Assembly: GCA_903884235.1 (NCBI GenBank) | Contig: CAISEB010000018.1 | Coordinates: 88,728-152,727 of the forward strand | Direction of reading: 5' to 3' | DNA: 64,000 nt | Source: an uncultured Pseudomonadota bacterium | GTDB taxonomy: Bacteria > Pseudomonadota > Gammaproteobacteria > Steroidobacterales > Steroidobacteraceae | Shown here: in pieces, positions 26,590 through 35,551 of the stretch | How the letters are laid out: every line of letters begins with the position of its first letter | How positions within the stretch are numbered: the stretch's first letter is position 1 | Made by a program: the position numbers and the translations under genes | The notes under the pieces: generated by a model | What the model was told of the DNA's origin: nothing | The model's input: only the letters and a program-made list of their open reading frames with translations | The model's database searches: none

Positions 26590-27195
26590 TCAGGCCGGGT
26601 CGCCATCGATGAACGTGTCGTAGCCGAACTGGAGCGCGGCGTCCGCGATCGCCTCCCACGTCGTCGCACCGTACGTCCGCAGCGCGAAGTACTCGTAGCG
26701 ATCCCCGGCGGCGCGATGCAGCAGGCCGCCGACATGGTGGACACCGGTCTGCACGAAACGCCCGACCTCGAACGCGGAGGGGTGCAGGTCGATCGGCACG
26801 AGCTTCGCCAGCACTGCCCGGGCATCCGCACCCTCGATGACGAGGCGGGTTCGCGACGCGGACAGGTCGAGTACGGTGCCGACTTCGATGGGCACCGCCG
26901 CGGCAAGTGCAGCGGCACGTCCGGTGTCGTCGGTGACCACCCAGTACTGGTCCGGCGCGATGCGCATGATGACGTCGGGACCGGCGTGCCCCGCGACGGT
27001 CGAGGAGCACGGCAGCTCCTGGCCGAGCACGCGACTGACGGCGACAGCGAATCCGGTCGCCGTGGCGCCATAGTGGCCGAGCTGGACCAGGTGCCAGCCG
27101 CGCCGTTCGCCGAGCCGCAGCCGACGGCGACCTTCCGCGCCGTCGTGACCCCCCGTCGCAAGCGCCGCGGCGATCGCCGAACTTGCTTCAAGCAT
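26590..27195 (-). CDS. soxG: Sarcosine oxidase, gamma subunit
   Basis: Gamma subunit of heterotetrameric sarcosine oxidase, a small GcvT-related subunit that stabilises the complex. The protein has 201 residues from ATG 27,195. That start was preferred to a frame extending into soxA by another 38 codons. Family-like segments are IMRIAPDQYWVVTDD, LDLSASRTRLVIEGADARAV, LVPIDLHPSAFEVGRFVQTG and DRYEYFALRTYGATTWEAI. The start overlaps the soxA stop by 8 bp, which suggests coupling. The gene order B-D-A-G is the classical sox arrangement. Confidence 0.88.
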   Translation of the reverse strand: MLEASSAIAAALATGGHDGAEGRRRLRLGERRGWHLVQLGHYGATATGFAVAVSRVLGQELPCSSTVAGHAGPDVIMRIAPDQYWVVTDDTGRAAALAAAVPIEVGTVLDLSASRTRLVIEGADARAVLAKLVPIDLHPSAFEVGRFVQTGVHHVGGLLHRAAGDRYEYFALRTYGATTWEAIADAALQFGYDTFIDGDPA

Positions 27196-30148
27196 GGACG
27201 CGCTCCCCCGTCGGGTCGATGAACATGGGCGAGACGATCCGTGCCCGCACGATCTCGTTCCTGAGCGGATAGGCGCAGACGATCTCCTCACCCTCATGCG
27301 CGAGGCCACCCTCGAACAGGCCGAGCGCGATCAGCTTCTGGTGCTCGGTCGACCAGGTCACCGAGGTGATGTAGCCGCGGCCGTGTCCCTCGAGCGCCTC
27401 ATGGCGGTTGAACAGGATCGATCCACCGCGCAGCTTCTTGGTGGGCTCGAGCAGTTCGAGCCCGACGAGGCTCCAGCGGCCCGGCCTGCGCAGGTTCGCG
27501 CGCGTCGCGAGCTCGCGCCCGATGTAGGCCTTCGACTTCGAGGCCATCTTGCCGAGGCCAAGGTCCTCGAGCGTGTTGCGGTGGTCGAGCTCGAGGCCTG
27601 CGACGTGGCCCTTCTCGATGCGCAGCGAGGCGAGGGACTCGAGACCGTACGGGCGGATCCCGAGCGGCGCGGCCTCCGCGAGGATCCGCGACCACATCGC
27701 GGTTCCGACGTCGGCCGGCACGTACACCTCGTAGGCGAGTTCGCCCGAGAAGCTGAGCCGCAGGAGCCGCACTGTGGTGCCCTGGAACATGAATTCGCGC
27801 ACGCCCATGTACGGAAGCGACTCGTTCGACAGGTCCACGCCCGGGAACGCGAGCTGCAGGGCCTGCCGCGCCCGCGGGCCCGCCACCGACATGCCGGCCC
27901 AGCGATCGGTGACCGATGCCACCTGCACGCGCAGTTCCGGCCAGGCGACCTGCAGCAGGAACTCGAGCCAGGACATGACCTCGCCGGCCTGCGCCGTCGT
28001 GGTCGTCATGAAGTACGTGTGTTCATCGAAGCGCGCCGTCGTCCCATCGTCGAGAACGGTCGCGTCGTCATTGAGCATCACGCCGTAGCGGGCCTTGCCG
28101 GCTGGCAGTTTCGCAAAGGCATTGACGTACACCCGATCGAGGAAGATCGCGGCGTCGGGTCCGCGGATGTCGATCTTGCCGAGGGACGATACGTCGGACA
28201 TGCCGACGCCGCTGCGGACGAGTTTCATCTCCTCGACGTAGGCCGCGCCGACGGTCTTGCCTGCCCAGCCGTAGTACCAGGGTCGCAGCCAGGGGCCGGC
28301 CTGGATCATCACCGCCCCGTTGGCGAGGTGCCAGTCGTGCATCGGGGTGAGCCGCGTCGCGCGGAAGTGGGTACCGACCGACCGGCCGGCGAGCGCGCCG
28401 ACGGAGACCGGCGTGTACGGCGGGCGGTACGTCGTCGTGCCGGCCACCGCCATCTCGATCCCTCGCAGCGACGCCATCACCTTCGCTGCATCGACGTTGG
28501 CGGTCTTGCCCTGGTCGGTTCCCATGCCGAGGGTCGTGAAGCGCTTCAGGTGCTCGACCGAGTGGTAGCCCTCCTCGTGCGCGAGCGCGACGTCCTTCGT
28601 CGTGACGTCGTTCTGGAAGTCGATGAACGCCTTGCCAGTACCGGGCGAGCGTTCCGGCGGCGACGGCGCGTGCCCCGTCGGCCATTCGCCGGCGCAGGCC
28701 GGACCCGCGCCAACGGCTCCGGTGGCGCCAACGTGCCGCGCAGCGGCCGCACCGACCGCGTGCCCTTCATCGAGGGATTCCTGCAGCGAGCGCGTGCCCA
28801 TCATCGCGCCGGCGCCGTAGTGCCCCGTGGCGAACGGCCCTGGCCGGAACGCATCGAGCGCCGTGTCGAAGACCGGCTTCGGGCCCGTGTGCGAGGTCAG
28901 GTGCAGTGTCGGCGCCCAGCCGCCGGATATCCCGACCACGTCGCAGGCGAGGGTTTCCGGCGCGCCGTCCCGACGCGCGTACTCGACGCCTCGCACCGAC
29001 CGGCCGCCGAGCGCCCGGCGCAGGCGCACCTCGTAGCGGACATCGACGCCTGCCCGGCGGGCGGCCTCGCCAAGCCCGGCACCCGCCCCGGCCCGCTCGT
29101 CGAGCAGCGTCACGTGGGCGCCGGTCGCCGCCAGGTCGAGCGCTGCGCACCACGCCGAATCATTGTTGGTGGCGATGACCGCGGTCTGGCCGACCGCGAC
29201 CGCGTAGCGGTTGAGGTAGGTGCGCACCGCGCCTGCGAGCATCACGCCCGGGCGGTCGTTGTCGCCGAACAGCATCGAGCGCTCGATCGCACCCGTCGCG
29301 TGGATGATGGTGCCGGCGCGCAGGGTGACGATCACCTCGCGCGCCTCGCCCTTCGCGGGATCCGGGCGGGCGTGGTCGTGGCGCTCGACGAGCACGACGG
29401 TATTGCCGTCATACACCCCAAGTGCGGTCGTGCGCCTCAGCACCTCGACGTTGGCAAGCGCCGCGACGTCGGCTTCGAGCGTGGCGAGCAGGTCCGCGTC
29501 GCTACTGCCGGCCGGCGCGGACAGCAGGCTGCCGCCGAGTTCGAAGTCCTGCTCGACCAGCGTCACGCGGCAGCCCGCCCGGCCCGCCGCACGTGCCGCC
29601 GCGAGGCCCGTGGGACCGGCGCCGATTACCAGCACATCGGCGAACGCGTGGCGCGTCTCGTAGCGATCCGGGTCCGGCAGGTGAGTCGCCTCGCCGAGGC
29701 CGGCGGCACGGCGGATGAACGGCTCGTACATCATCCACGAGCCGCGACGCGGTCCCATGAACGTCTTGTAGTAGAACCCGGCGCCGAAGAAGGGCGCGAG
29801 CCAGGAGGTCAGCGCCATCACGTCGAAGTCCACGGAAGGCCAGCCATTCTGGCGTCGGCAGAAGAGCCCCTCGCGCAGCTCCGTGGTCGTCGCCGGCACG
29901 TTGGGCGTGCACCGTGCACCCTCGCCGATCGTCAGCAGGCCGTTCGGCTCCTCGACGCCGGCGGCGAGGAACCCCCGCGGCCGGTGATACTTGAAGCTCC
30001 GCCCGATCAGCTGCACACCATTGGCGAGCAGTGCGGACGCGACCGTGTCTCCCGCGCAGCCGTGGAGCCGCCTGTGATCGAACACGAAGGACAGCGGGCG
30101 GGCGCGATCGATGCGCCCGCCTGTAGGGAGTCGTGCCGGGACCGTCAT
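27188..30148 (-). CDS. soxA: Sarcosine oxidase, alpha subunit
   Basis: Large subunit of heterotetrameric sarcosine oxidase, which converts sarcosine and O2 to glycine and H2O2 and gives 5,10-methylene-THF when folate is present. The protein has 986 residues, normal for SoxA. An N-terminal Fer2_4-like region holds GCAGDTVASALLANGVQLI and FKYHRPRGF. A dinucleotide-binding domain starts with ADVLVIGAGPTGLAAARAAG, and a second nucleotide-binding segment is VAVGQTAVIATNNDSAWCAA. The C-terminal approximately 390 residues form the GcvT domain (SDVSSLGKIDIRGPDAAIFL, FSGELAYEVYVPADVG). The ATG at 30,148 overlaps the soxD stop by 4 bp. Confidence 0.93.
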   Translation of the reverse strand: MTVPARLPTGGRIDRARPLSFVFDHRRLHGCAGDTVASALLANGVQLIGRSFKYHRPRGFLAAGVEEPNGLLTIGEGARCTPNVPATTTELREGLFCRRQNGWPSVDFDVMALTSWLAPFFGAGFYYKTFMGPRRGSWMMYEPFIRRAAGLGEATHLPDPDRYETRHAFADVLVIGAGPTGLAAARAAGRAGCRVTLVEQDFELGGSLLSAPAGSSDADLLATLEADVAALANVEVLRRTTALGVYDGNTVVLVERHDHARPDPAKGEAREVIVTLRAGTIIHATGAIERSMLFGDNDRPGVMLAGAVRTYLNRYAVAVGQTAVIATNNDSAWCAALDLAATGAHVTLLDERAGAGAGLGEAARRAGVDVRYEVRLRRALGGRSVRGVEYARRDGAPETLACDVVGISGGWAPTLHLTSHTGPKPVFDTALDAFRPGPFATGHYGAGAMMGTRSLQESLDEGHAVGAAAARHVGATGAVGAGPACAGEWPTGHAPSPPERSPGTGKAFIDFQNDVTTKDVALAHEEGYHSVEHLKRFTTLGMGTDQGKTANVDAAKVMASLRGIEMAVAGTTTYRPPYTPVSVGALAGRSVGTHFRATRLTPMHDWHLANGAVMIQAGPWLRPWYYGWAGKTVGAAYVEEMKLVRSGVGMSDVSSLGKIDIRGPDAAIFLDRVYVNAFAKLPAGKARYGVMLNDDATVLDDGTTARFDEHTYFMTTTTAQAGEVMSWLEFLLQVAWPELRVQVASVTDRWAGMSVAGPRARQALQLAFPGVDLSNESLPYMGVREFMFQGTTVRLLRLSFSGELAYEVYVPADVGTAMWSRILAEAAPLGIRPYGLESLASLRIEKGHVAGLELDHRNTLEDLGLGKMASKSKAYIGRELATRANLRRPGRWSLVGLELLEPTKKLRGGSILFNRHEALEGHGRGYITSVTWSTEHQKLIALGLFEGGLAHEGEEIVCAYPLRNEIVRARIVSPMFIDPTGERVHA

Positions 30149-30414
30149 GAAGGCGCTCCCGTGCGGGCGAGCCATGAGCGACCGACCGTATTGGTCGCCG
30201 TGTCCCGTTCGAGCACCAGCCACTGCCGGCAGCCCTGCACATGCTGCCAGTATTCCCGGTGCGGCCCCTTGGGGTTGGTGAACAGGAAAACGTGTTCGTA
30301 CCAGGCCCGCACGTCCTCGGTACCGTGCACCGGACGCCGCTTGGTTGCATCGCCGGCGTAGCGGAACTCCGTGTAGTCGCGCTCGCCGCAGTGGGGACAG
30401 GGGATTCGAAGCAT
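30145..30414 (-). CDS. soxD: Sarcosine oxidase, delta subunit (zinc-binding)
   Basis: Small zinc-binding delta subunit of heterotetrameric sarcosine oxidase, 89 residues. The N-terminal MLRIPCPHCGERDYTEFRYA holds the Cys pair, and VQGCRQW holds a third Cys near residue 70. YEHVFLFTNPKGPHREYWQH is the characteristic SoxD core. ATG 30,414 was chosen because it gives the standard start and leaves a 4-bp gap after soxB; the longer upstream frame overlaps soxB. Confidence 0.93.
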   Translation of the reverse strand: MLRIPCPHCGERDYTEFRYAGDATKRRPVHGTEDVRAWYEHVFLFTNPKGPHREYWQHVQGCRQWLVLERDTATNTVGRSWLARTGAPS

Positions 30415-30418
30415 CGAC

Positions 30419-31681
30419 TTACTGCCTGTAGGTCCAGAGGCCGAGACCGTATTCGTCATGGCCGTTCCCGGCCATGTGTCGATCCAGCGCGAGGTGACGG
30501 ATCAGTGGATGCTCGGCGTCATGCGCGATCGTATGCGCGAGGCACCAGCCGGTCGCCGGCGTCGCCTTGAAGCCCTGGTAGCACCACCCGGCGTTGATGT
30601 AGAGATCGCGGAACGGCGTGCGGCCGATGAATGGACTGCCGTCCGGTGTCATGTCCTGGATCCCGCCCCAATGGCGCAGCAGGCGCAGCCTCGACATCGC
30701 GGGGATCAGCGCCACCGCACACTCCGCGACGGTCTGCGCGCGGGGGAACTGGCCCCGCTGCGTATAGGTATTGAAGCCGTCGATGTGGCCGCCGAACACC
30801 ATACCGCCCTTGTCCGACTGCGAGATATAGAAGAGTTCGGCACCGAACGAGACGACGCAGTCGAGGAACGGCTTGATCGGTTCGGTGACGAATGCCTGCA
30901 GGATGTGGCTCTCGATCGGCAGGCGCATGCCGAGCATGGCCGCAACATGCGACGAATGGCCGGCGACGGAGATCGCCGTGCGCCCGGCGTGGATCGTGCC
31001 GCGGCTCGTCTCGACGCCGGTCACGCGATCACCATCGCGCAGGAACCCGGTCACCTCGCAGTTCTCGATGATATCGACGCCGAGACGGTCGGCGGCGCGC
31101 GCGTAGCCCCAGGCGACCGCATCGTGCCGGACCGTGCCGGCGCGCTGCTGGAACAGGCCGCCGTAGATCGGAAAGCGACAGTGTTCGGAATGATCGAGGA
31201 ACGGCAGGAAGCGCATCACGTCCTCGCGCTCCATCAGTTCGGCATCGATCCCGTTCAGGCGCATCGTATTGCCCTTGCGGGCGAGCACGTCGAGCTGGCC
31301 CGGGCCGTGCGCGAGGACGATCTGGCCACGCTGCGAGAGCATCACGTTGAAGTTCAGCTCGTGCGACAGGCCCTCCCACAGCTGCAGCGAGTGCTCGAAG
31401 AACTGGGTGTTGCCCGGCATCAGGTAGTTGGAGCGCACGAGCGTCGTGTTGCGGCCGACGTTGCCGGATCCCAGGTATCCGCGCTCGAGCACCGCAACAT
31501 TGCGGATGCCGTGGCGCGACGCGAGGTAATAGGCGGTGGCGAGACCATGACCACCTCCGCCGACGATGATCACGTCGTAGGACGGCTTCGGGTCCGGGGA
31601 ACGCCAGGCGCGCTGCCAGCGCGAGTCGGTCAGGGCCCGTCGCGCGAGCGCGAGGCCGGAATAGCGCGAGAGAAGCTTCAA
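30419..31681 (-). CDS. soxB: Sarcosine oxidase, beta subunit
   Basis: Beta subunit carrying the covalent FMN and noncovalent FAD of heterotetrameric sarcosine oxidase. The protein has 420 residues. PSYDVIIVGGGGHGLATAYY (Rossmann fold, from about residue 33) and GSGNVGRNTTLVRSNYL are near-diagnostic. C-terminal HWGGIQDMTPDGSPFIGRTP and INAGWCYQGFKATPATGWCL complete the DAO fold. The start is TTG at 31,681 with GGAGGG about 9 bp upstream; no in-frame ATG lies near. It is the first gene of soxB-D-A-G and faces an 830-bp upstream gap that should contain the operon promoter. Confidence 0.94.
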   Translation of the reverse strand: MKLLSRYSGLALARRALTDSRWQRAWRSPDPKPSYDVIIVGGGGHGLATAYYLASRHGIRNVAVLERGYLGSGNVGRNTTLVRSNYLMPGNTQFFEHSLQLWEGLSHELNFNVMLSQRGQIVLAHGPGQLDVLARKGNTMRLNGIDAELMEREDVMRFLPFLDHSEHCRFPIYGGLFQQRAGTVRHDAVAWGYARAADRLGVDIIENCEVTGFLRDGDRVTGVETSRGTIHAGRTAISVAGHSSHVAAMLGMRLPIESHILQAFVTEPIKPFLDCVVSFGAELFYISQSDKGGMVFGGHIDGFNTYTQRGQFPRAQTVAECAVALIPAMSRLRLLRHWGGIQDMTPDGSPFIGRTPFRDLYINAGWCYQGFKATPATGWCLAHTIAHDAEHPLIRHLALDRHMAGNGHDEYGLGLWTYRQ

Positions 31682-32511
31682 GTCAGGTCACCCTCCGGGA
31701 TCTGGCCGGGCAGCACCTCCAGGCGCGACCGCGGAACGCACCTTACCCGAACCCGACCCATGCTACCGGGGCCAAGGCACGCGGCCAGCCTGAAAAATTG
31801 CCGGAGGCGCGAGAAAAACTCTCGGCATCCACCCGACCCGAGCCGGCAACGCCCAAGGCGTCGCGGGAGCCGCGAAAAACACAGCGGACTCAGGCGCTTG
31901 GCGCTTCCCGCCGGCGCGCAATGAGCGGCGACCGGGCGCCGGCGGTCTCGCCCGGGCATCCCACGCGCCGCAGCCCTCGGGCATGGTGTGCGGTGCCCCT
32001 TTCAACGCCGGTGGTCCAGATCCACGGCCAAGCACAAGACGCCAGTGCGTGCCCCATGCACCCAGCCCACCGATCAGATGGGGTCGCTAGGCCATCAGTT
32101 CATCAACGACCTCGTCGTTCGCCGCCTGGGACGGCGCGACAATCCGGTTTCCCGTTCGCAAACGACTACACGCTGATCACGTCGACCGAGGTCCTGAGAG
32201 AGACCGTGTACCTCCTGTGCCCGATCCAATCGGACGCGCGCCTCGACGAGCCGGTCAAAAGGCTGCGCAGTCTCGTCGTTGCGGCGCGCTCGGCCGGCGG
32301 TTCGGCGCGACTGAGGTGCATTTCAGTCGGTCCGGAGGCGGTCCCAAGGCCTGATATCCCGCTGCACCGGAGCGCCGCCGCCAAGCTTGAGCGTTCTTAA
32401 TCAATCGGTCGTCCGCCTCAGGTAGCGTATCGACGAGCGCAGGAGGCGGCTCGCCCCTCAGCACGCATACCCGGCTCGTCCGGATCACGGCAGCACAGGC
32501 AGGAGAGTTTC
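31682..32511. other. Intergenic region between soxB and yidB-like gene
   Basis: 830 bp between divergent genes. Open frames here have biased, Arg/Pro/Ser-rich translations with no family resemblance, and none has a convincing start. The soxB leader is at its left end, and a purine-rich ribosome site of the downstream gene (CAGGAGAG, just before 32,512) is at its right end. The promoters of both divergent units should lie here, but I could not fix a single site. Confidence 0.6.
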
Positions 32512-32844
32512 ATGGGTCTACTGGATGGAGTACTCGGCGGCATCGTCGGCGCAGGCGCCGTGAACCTCGCGGCGGCGTTCATCGACCACCATGGTGGCGT
32601 CTCGGGGCTGGTGTCCCAGTTCGAGCAGCACGGCCTCGGCGGGGTCGCGCAGTCGTGGGTCGGCACGGGCGCGAACCTGCCGGTGTCGCCGGAACAGATC
32701 CAGAAGGTCCTCGGCAGCCAGGCCGTCTCGGAGATGGCCGCGAAGTTCGGCATCAACCCGCAGGAGCTCGCCGAGAAGCTCGCGCAGATCCTGCCGCAGA
32801 CCGTCGACAAGATGACGCCAGGCGGCGTGATTCCCGGCAACTGA
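32512..32844 (+). CDS. YidB-like protein (DUF937 family)
   Basis: Small protein of 110 residues resembling E. coli YidB. MGLLDGVLGGIVGAGAVNLA and a Gly-rich segment with GVSGLVSQFEQHGLGGVAQS are followed by the family core VSPEQIQKVLGSQAVSEMAA and FGINPQELAEKLAQILPQTV, and it ends at TPGGVIPG. A strong CAGGAG site precedes the ATG. The function of this family is not established. It is 34 bp upstream of the next gene in the same direction. Confidence 0.8.
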   Translation: MGLLDGVLGGIVGAGAVNLAAAFIDHHGGVSGLVSQFEQHGLGGVAQSWVGTGANLPVSPEQIQKVLGSQAVSEMAAKFGINPQELAEKLAQILPQTVDKMTPGGVIPGN

Positions 32845-32878
32845 TTCCGTCCCCCTCCTTCATGCAACGGAGATATCC

Positions 32879-33364
32879 ATGACGCGTTCCATCCACTGCG
32901 CGGCGATCATCGCCGCGCTCTCGTTCAGCATCGCGGCGTTCGCTCAGGTCCCGGCCGGCGCGCCGGCCGGCACGACGGGCTTGTGTAACGATGGCTCGTA
33001 CTACTCGGGGGCCACGAAGAAAGGCGCCTGCCGAGGCCACAAGGGCGTGAAGGATTGGTACGCGCCGGCGGCGACCGCCGCACCGGTGGCGCCCGCCGCA
33101 CCGACCGCCGCGCAAAGCGCAGCAGCCCCGGCGCCGGCCGCTCCTGCTGCGCCGGCGGCAGCGCCGAAGCCGGCGAAGGCGGCGGATGCACCAGTCGCTG
33201 CCGCGGGCGGCGGCCCGGGGCTCGTCTGGGTCAACACGCCGACCAAGGTCTATCACTGCCAGGGCGACCGCTGGTACGGCAAGACCAAGCAGGGTGAGTA
33301 CCTGACCGAAGCGGCGGCGAAAGCGCAGGGCTATCGCCCCGACCACGGCAAGGCTTGCCAGTAG
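32879..33364 (+). CDS. Secreted DUF3761-like protein with Pro/Ala linker
   Basis: 161 residues. A Sec signal peptide (MTRSIHCAAIIAALSFSIAA, cleavage after AFA) points to the periplasm. Two short conserved modules flank a Pro/Ala-rich linker (about 65-115). The first is GLCNDGSYYSGATKKGACRG with HKGVKDWY, which resembles the DUF3761 module with its Cys pair. The second is WVNTPTKVYHCQGDRWYGKT, then QGEYLTEAAAKAQGYRPDH and a final Cys. The second module may bring the Cys near the C-terminus into a disulphide. Function is unknown. A strong inverted repeat follows the stop codon. Confidence 0.72.
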   Translation: MTRSIHCAAIIAALSFSIAAFAQVPAGAPAGTTGLCNDGSYYSGATKKGACRGHKGVKDWYAPAATAAPVAPAAPTAAQSAAAPAPAAPAAPAAAPKPAKAADAPVAAAGGGPGLVWVNTPTKVYHCQGDRWYGKTKQGEYLTEAAAKAQGYRPDHGKACQ

Positions 33365-33372
33365 CGAATGGC

Positions 33373-33405
33373 TCGACGGGACGATCGCCCGGATCGTCCC
33401 GTCGA
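33373..33405 (+). terminator. Strong inverted repeat after the DUF3761-like gene
   Basis: A perfect 14-bp stem (TCGACGGGACGATC / GATCGTCCCGTCGA) with a 5-nt loop starts 9 bp after the stop codon. It lacks a U-run but is much stronger than chance, so it probably ends the yidB-like unit or protects its mRNA. Confidence 0.6.
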
Positions 33406-33703
33406 CTCGCGCGCGCCGGCCCGGCACGGCTGCCTGGGGACCGGTCCGGCCCCCACAGATCGCACCTCATATGCGGTATGAGGCTGTTTTAATGACGGTT
33501 TTTTGACTGCGCTCGCTCGGCAAGGCGCGCCGAGACCGACCGCAAAGCGCGATCTCGTTCTCAGACTCCACACGGCGACACCGACAGCCTCCTCAAGCAT
33601 CCCATTCCACCGCCGATACGGACTGAGGATCAGGCTGATTGCGCGAGGCCTGGGCCACACCGGCCTGCAAGGGCGGCGGGCCGGCGACTGGGGAGTCTTG
33701 TTG

Positions 33704-35551
33704 ATGGGGTTCGATAGGGAAGTCGGCAGCATCATCCGCGACGAGCGTGTTTCGATCGTCCTGCAACCGATCGTCGATGTCGGCGCCAGAACCATCCTCG
33801 CCTATGAAGCGCTGACCCGGGGTCCCGCCGACGGCGCGCTGCATTCCCCGCTCGCGCTCTTCGCGGCGGCTACCGAACGCGACCTGCTTCCGGATCTCGA
33901 GCTGGTCTGCCTGAAAGCGGCGCTGCGTCGCGCCGCGGGGCTCAAGTACACGGGGCGCCTGTTCCTGAACGTCTCTCCGCATTCGCTGCTCGCCGGTCTC
34001 GACTGGCCGCGGCTGCTCGGCGCCATGTGCCACGAAACCGGCATCGACCCCGGCGCGTGCACGCTCGAACTGACCGAGCAGACGCTGGTCGCCGATTTCG
34101 ACCGGATCCGCGGCACATTGCGGGCGCTGCGCGAGGTCGGCTTCGATTTTGCGATCGACGACTTCGGCACCGGGCACTCGGGCCTGAGGATGTGGTCGGA
34201 ACTGCGCCCGGATTTCGTGAAGATCGATCGCTACTTCGCGACCGGCATCGACCAGGATCCGGTCAAGCTCGAATTCGTACGCTCGATCGTCGACATGGGC
34301 CGCGCGGTCGGAAGTCGTGTCATCGCGGAAGGCATCGAGACGGCCAACGAATGCCGCGCGCTGTTCGAGCTCGACATCGATGGCGCGCAGGGATACCTGT
34401 TCGGCCGCCCCGAACCGTCGCTCCGCGAAGCGGCTACCATCCTCGCGCCGCTCGCCAGCGTCGAGGCCACCGACGCGCCGGCTACCGCCGGCGACCTGCT
34501 CGTCGAGGTAGGGCCGGTGCGGCCTTCGATGAGGATCGCCGATTTCGTGCGCCTCATCCACGAGCAACCCCAGTGCGCCGCGTTCCCCGTCATCAACGAC
34601 ACCGGGACACCCGCCGGCATGGTCTGGCGCGATCGCTTCCTCGTGATGTATTCGAAACCGATGCAACCGGACTTGCTCGCACGCAAGCCCGTCAGCACGA
34701 TCATGGATCCGTCGCCGCTCGTCGTCGATGCGCGCCTGCGGCTCGAGCAGGCCAGTCGGCTCGTCACGCGGCAGTCCCACATGCAGGCGACGGACCAGTT
34801 CATCATCGTGCGGGATGGGGCCTATGCCGGCATCGGACGGATGATCGACCTGCTGTCGCATATCACGGAACGGCGAATCCAGGCCGCCACCCACTGCAAT
34901 CCGTTGACTGCGCTCCCCGGAAACGTTCCGCTCCGGGAGAACATCAGTCGCGCGCTGCAGCACGGGCAATCGTTCGTCGCCGCCTATGTCGACCTCGACC
35001 AATTCAAGCCCTTCAACGACGTGTATGGCTATGCGAAGGGGGACCAGGCCCTGCTGGAGCTCGCGCAGGTCATCACCAGCGTGATCGCCCGTCGCACCGA
35101 TTTCGTCGGCCATATTGGCGGCGACGACTTCCTGGTCCTGATGCGTTCTCCAGACTGGGCAATCCGCCTGGTCCGGCTCGTCGAGACCTTCTCGGCGCGG
35201 ATCCGCAGTCACTACAAGCCCGCCGACGTGCTGCGCGAGGGCATCGAATCGGTGGATCGATACGGGCAGCTGCGTCGATTTGGATTTCTCACGCTCTCGG
35301 TGGCCATCGTCGACAGCCGGGGGAGGAGCTTCCAGTCGGTCGACGAGGTCGCCGAGGCCCTGCAGGTCGCGAAGGGCCGAGCGAAGCAGATCGAAGGAAA
35401 CGCCCTCTGGTACGACGGCGCCTATGTCGAGCGCAACCTGCTCGAGGATCCCGCGCTTCTCGCGACTCTAGGCGAGGCGCGAACTGGCGACCTCGACACG
35501 TTCCTCGACACCGGAAACTTCGACACCCACTGCCCCGCCGCTGTCGGCTGA
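33704..35551 (+). CDS. EAL-CBS-CBS-GGDEF c-di-GMP signalling protein
   Basis: Bifunctional-type c-di-GMP protein with the EAL domain first. From ATG 33,704 (GGGGAG 10 bp upstream) it has 615 residues; the frame extends 67 codons further without homology. The EAL domain (about 10-245) keeps YEALTRGP, NVSPHS, ELTEQT, IDDFGTGHSGL, DFVKIDR and AEGIE, so it is probably an active phosphodiesterase. Paired CBS domains follow (about 275-400). A C-terminal GGDEF domain (about 415-600) holds VDLDQFKPFNDVYGYAKGD and HIGGDDF, a GGDDF variant of the active-site loop. The reversed order (EAL before GGDEF, with CBS sensors between) differs from the commoner PAS-GGDEF-EAL. It is in the cytoplasm; no membrane segment is seen. 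Confidence 0.88.
   Translation: MGFDREVGSIIRDERVSIVLQPIVDVGARTILAYEALTRGPADGALHSPLALFAAATERDLLPDLELVCLKAALRRAAGLKYTGRLFLNVSPHSLLAGLDWPRLLGAMCHETGIDPGACTLELTEQTLVADFDRIRGTLRALREVGFDFAIDDFGTGHSGLRMWSELRPDFVKIDRYFATGIDQDPVKLEFVRSIVDMGRAVGSRVIAEGIETANECRALFELDIDGAQGYLFGRPEPSLREAATILAPLASVEATDAPATAGDLLVEVGPVRPSMRIADFVRLIHEQPQCAAFPVINDTGTPAGMVWRDRFLVMYSKPMQPDLLARKPVSTIMDPSPLVVDARLRLEQASRLVTRQSHMQATDQFIIVRDGAYAGIGRMIDLLSHITERRIQAATHCNPLTALPGNVPLRENISRALQHGQSFVAAYVDLDQFKPFNDVYGYAKGDQALLELAQVITSVIARRTDFVGHIGGDDFLVLMRSPDWAIRLVRLVETFSARIRSHYKPADVLREGIESVDRYGQLRRFGFLTLSVAIVDSRGRSFQSVDEVAEALQVAKGRAKQIEGNALWYDGAYVERNLLEDPALLATLGEARTGDLDTFLDTGNFDTHCPAAVG

Noticed and set aside
22048..27222. A 1,724-codon open frame on the plus strand
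   Set aside because: It lies entirely antisense to the MttB-like, LysR, dehydrogenase and soxG genes; its translation is Arg/His/Asp-rich and shows no domain. Long antisense frames are expected opposite GC-rich genes.
27194..30361. A 1,055-codon open frame on the plus strand
   Set aside because: It is antisense to soxA and soxD, with the same biased composition and no recognisable family.
31798..32400. A 200-codon plus-strand frame upstream of the YidB-like gene
   Set aside because: The composition is low in typical protein features, there is no ribosome site and no family resemblance.
33593..35212. A 539-codon open frame on the minus strand
   Set aside because: It is antisense to the EAL/GGDEF gene, whose catalytic motifs are unmistakable.
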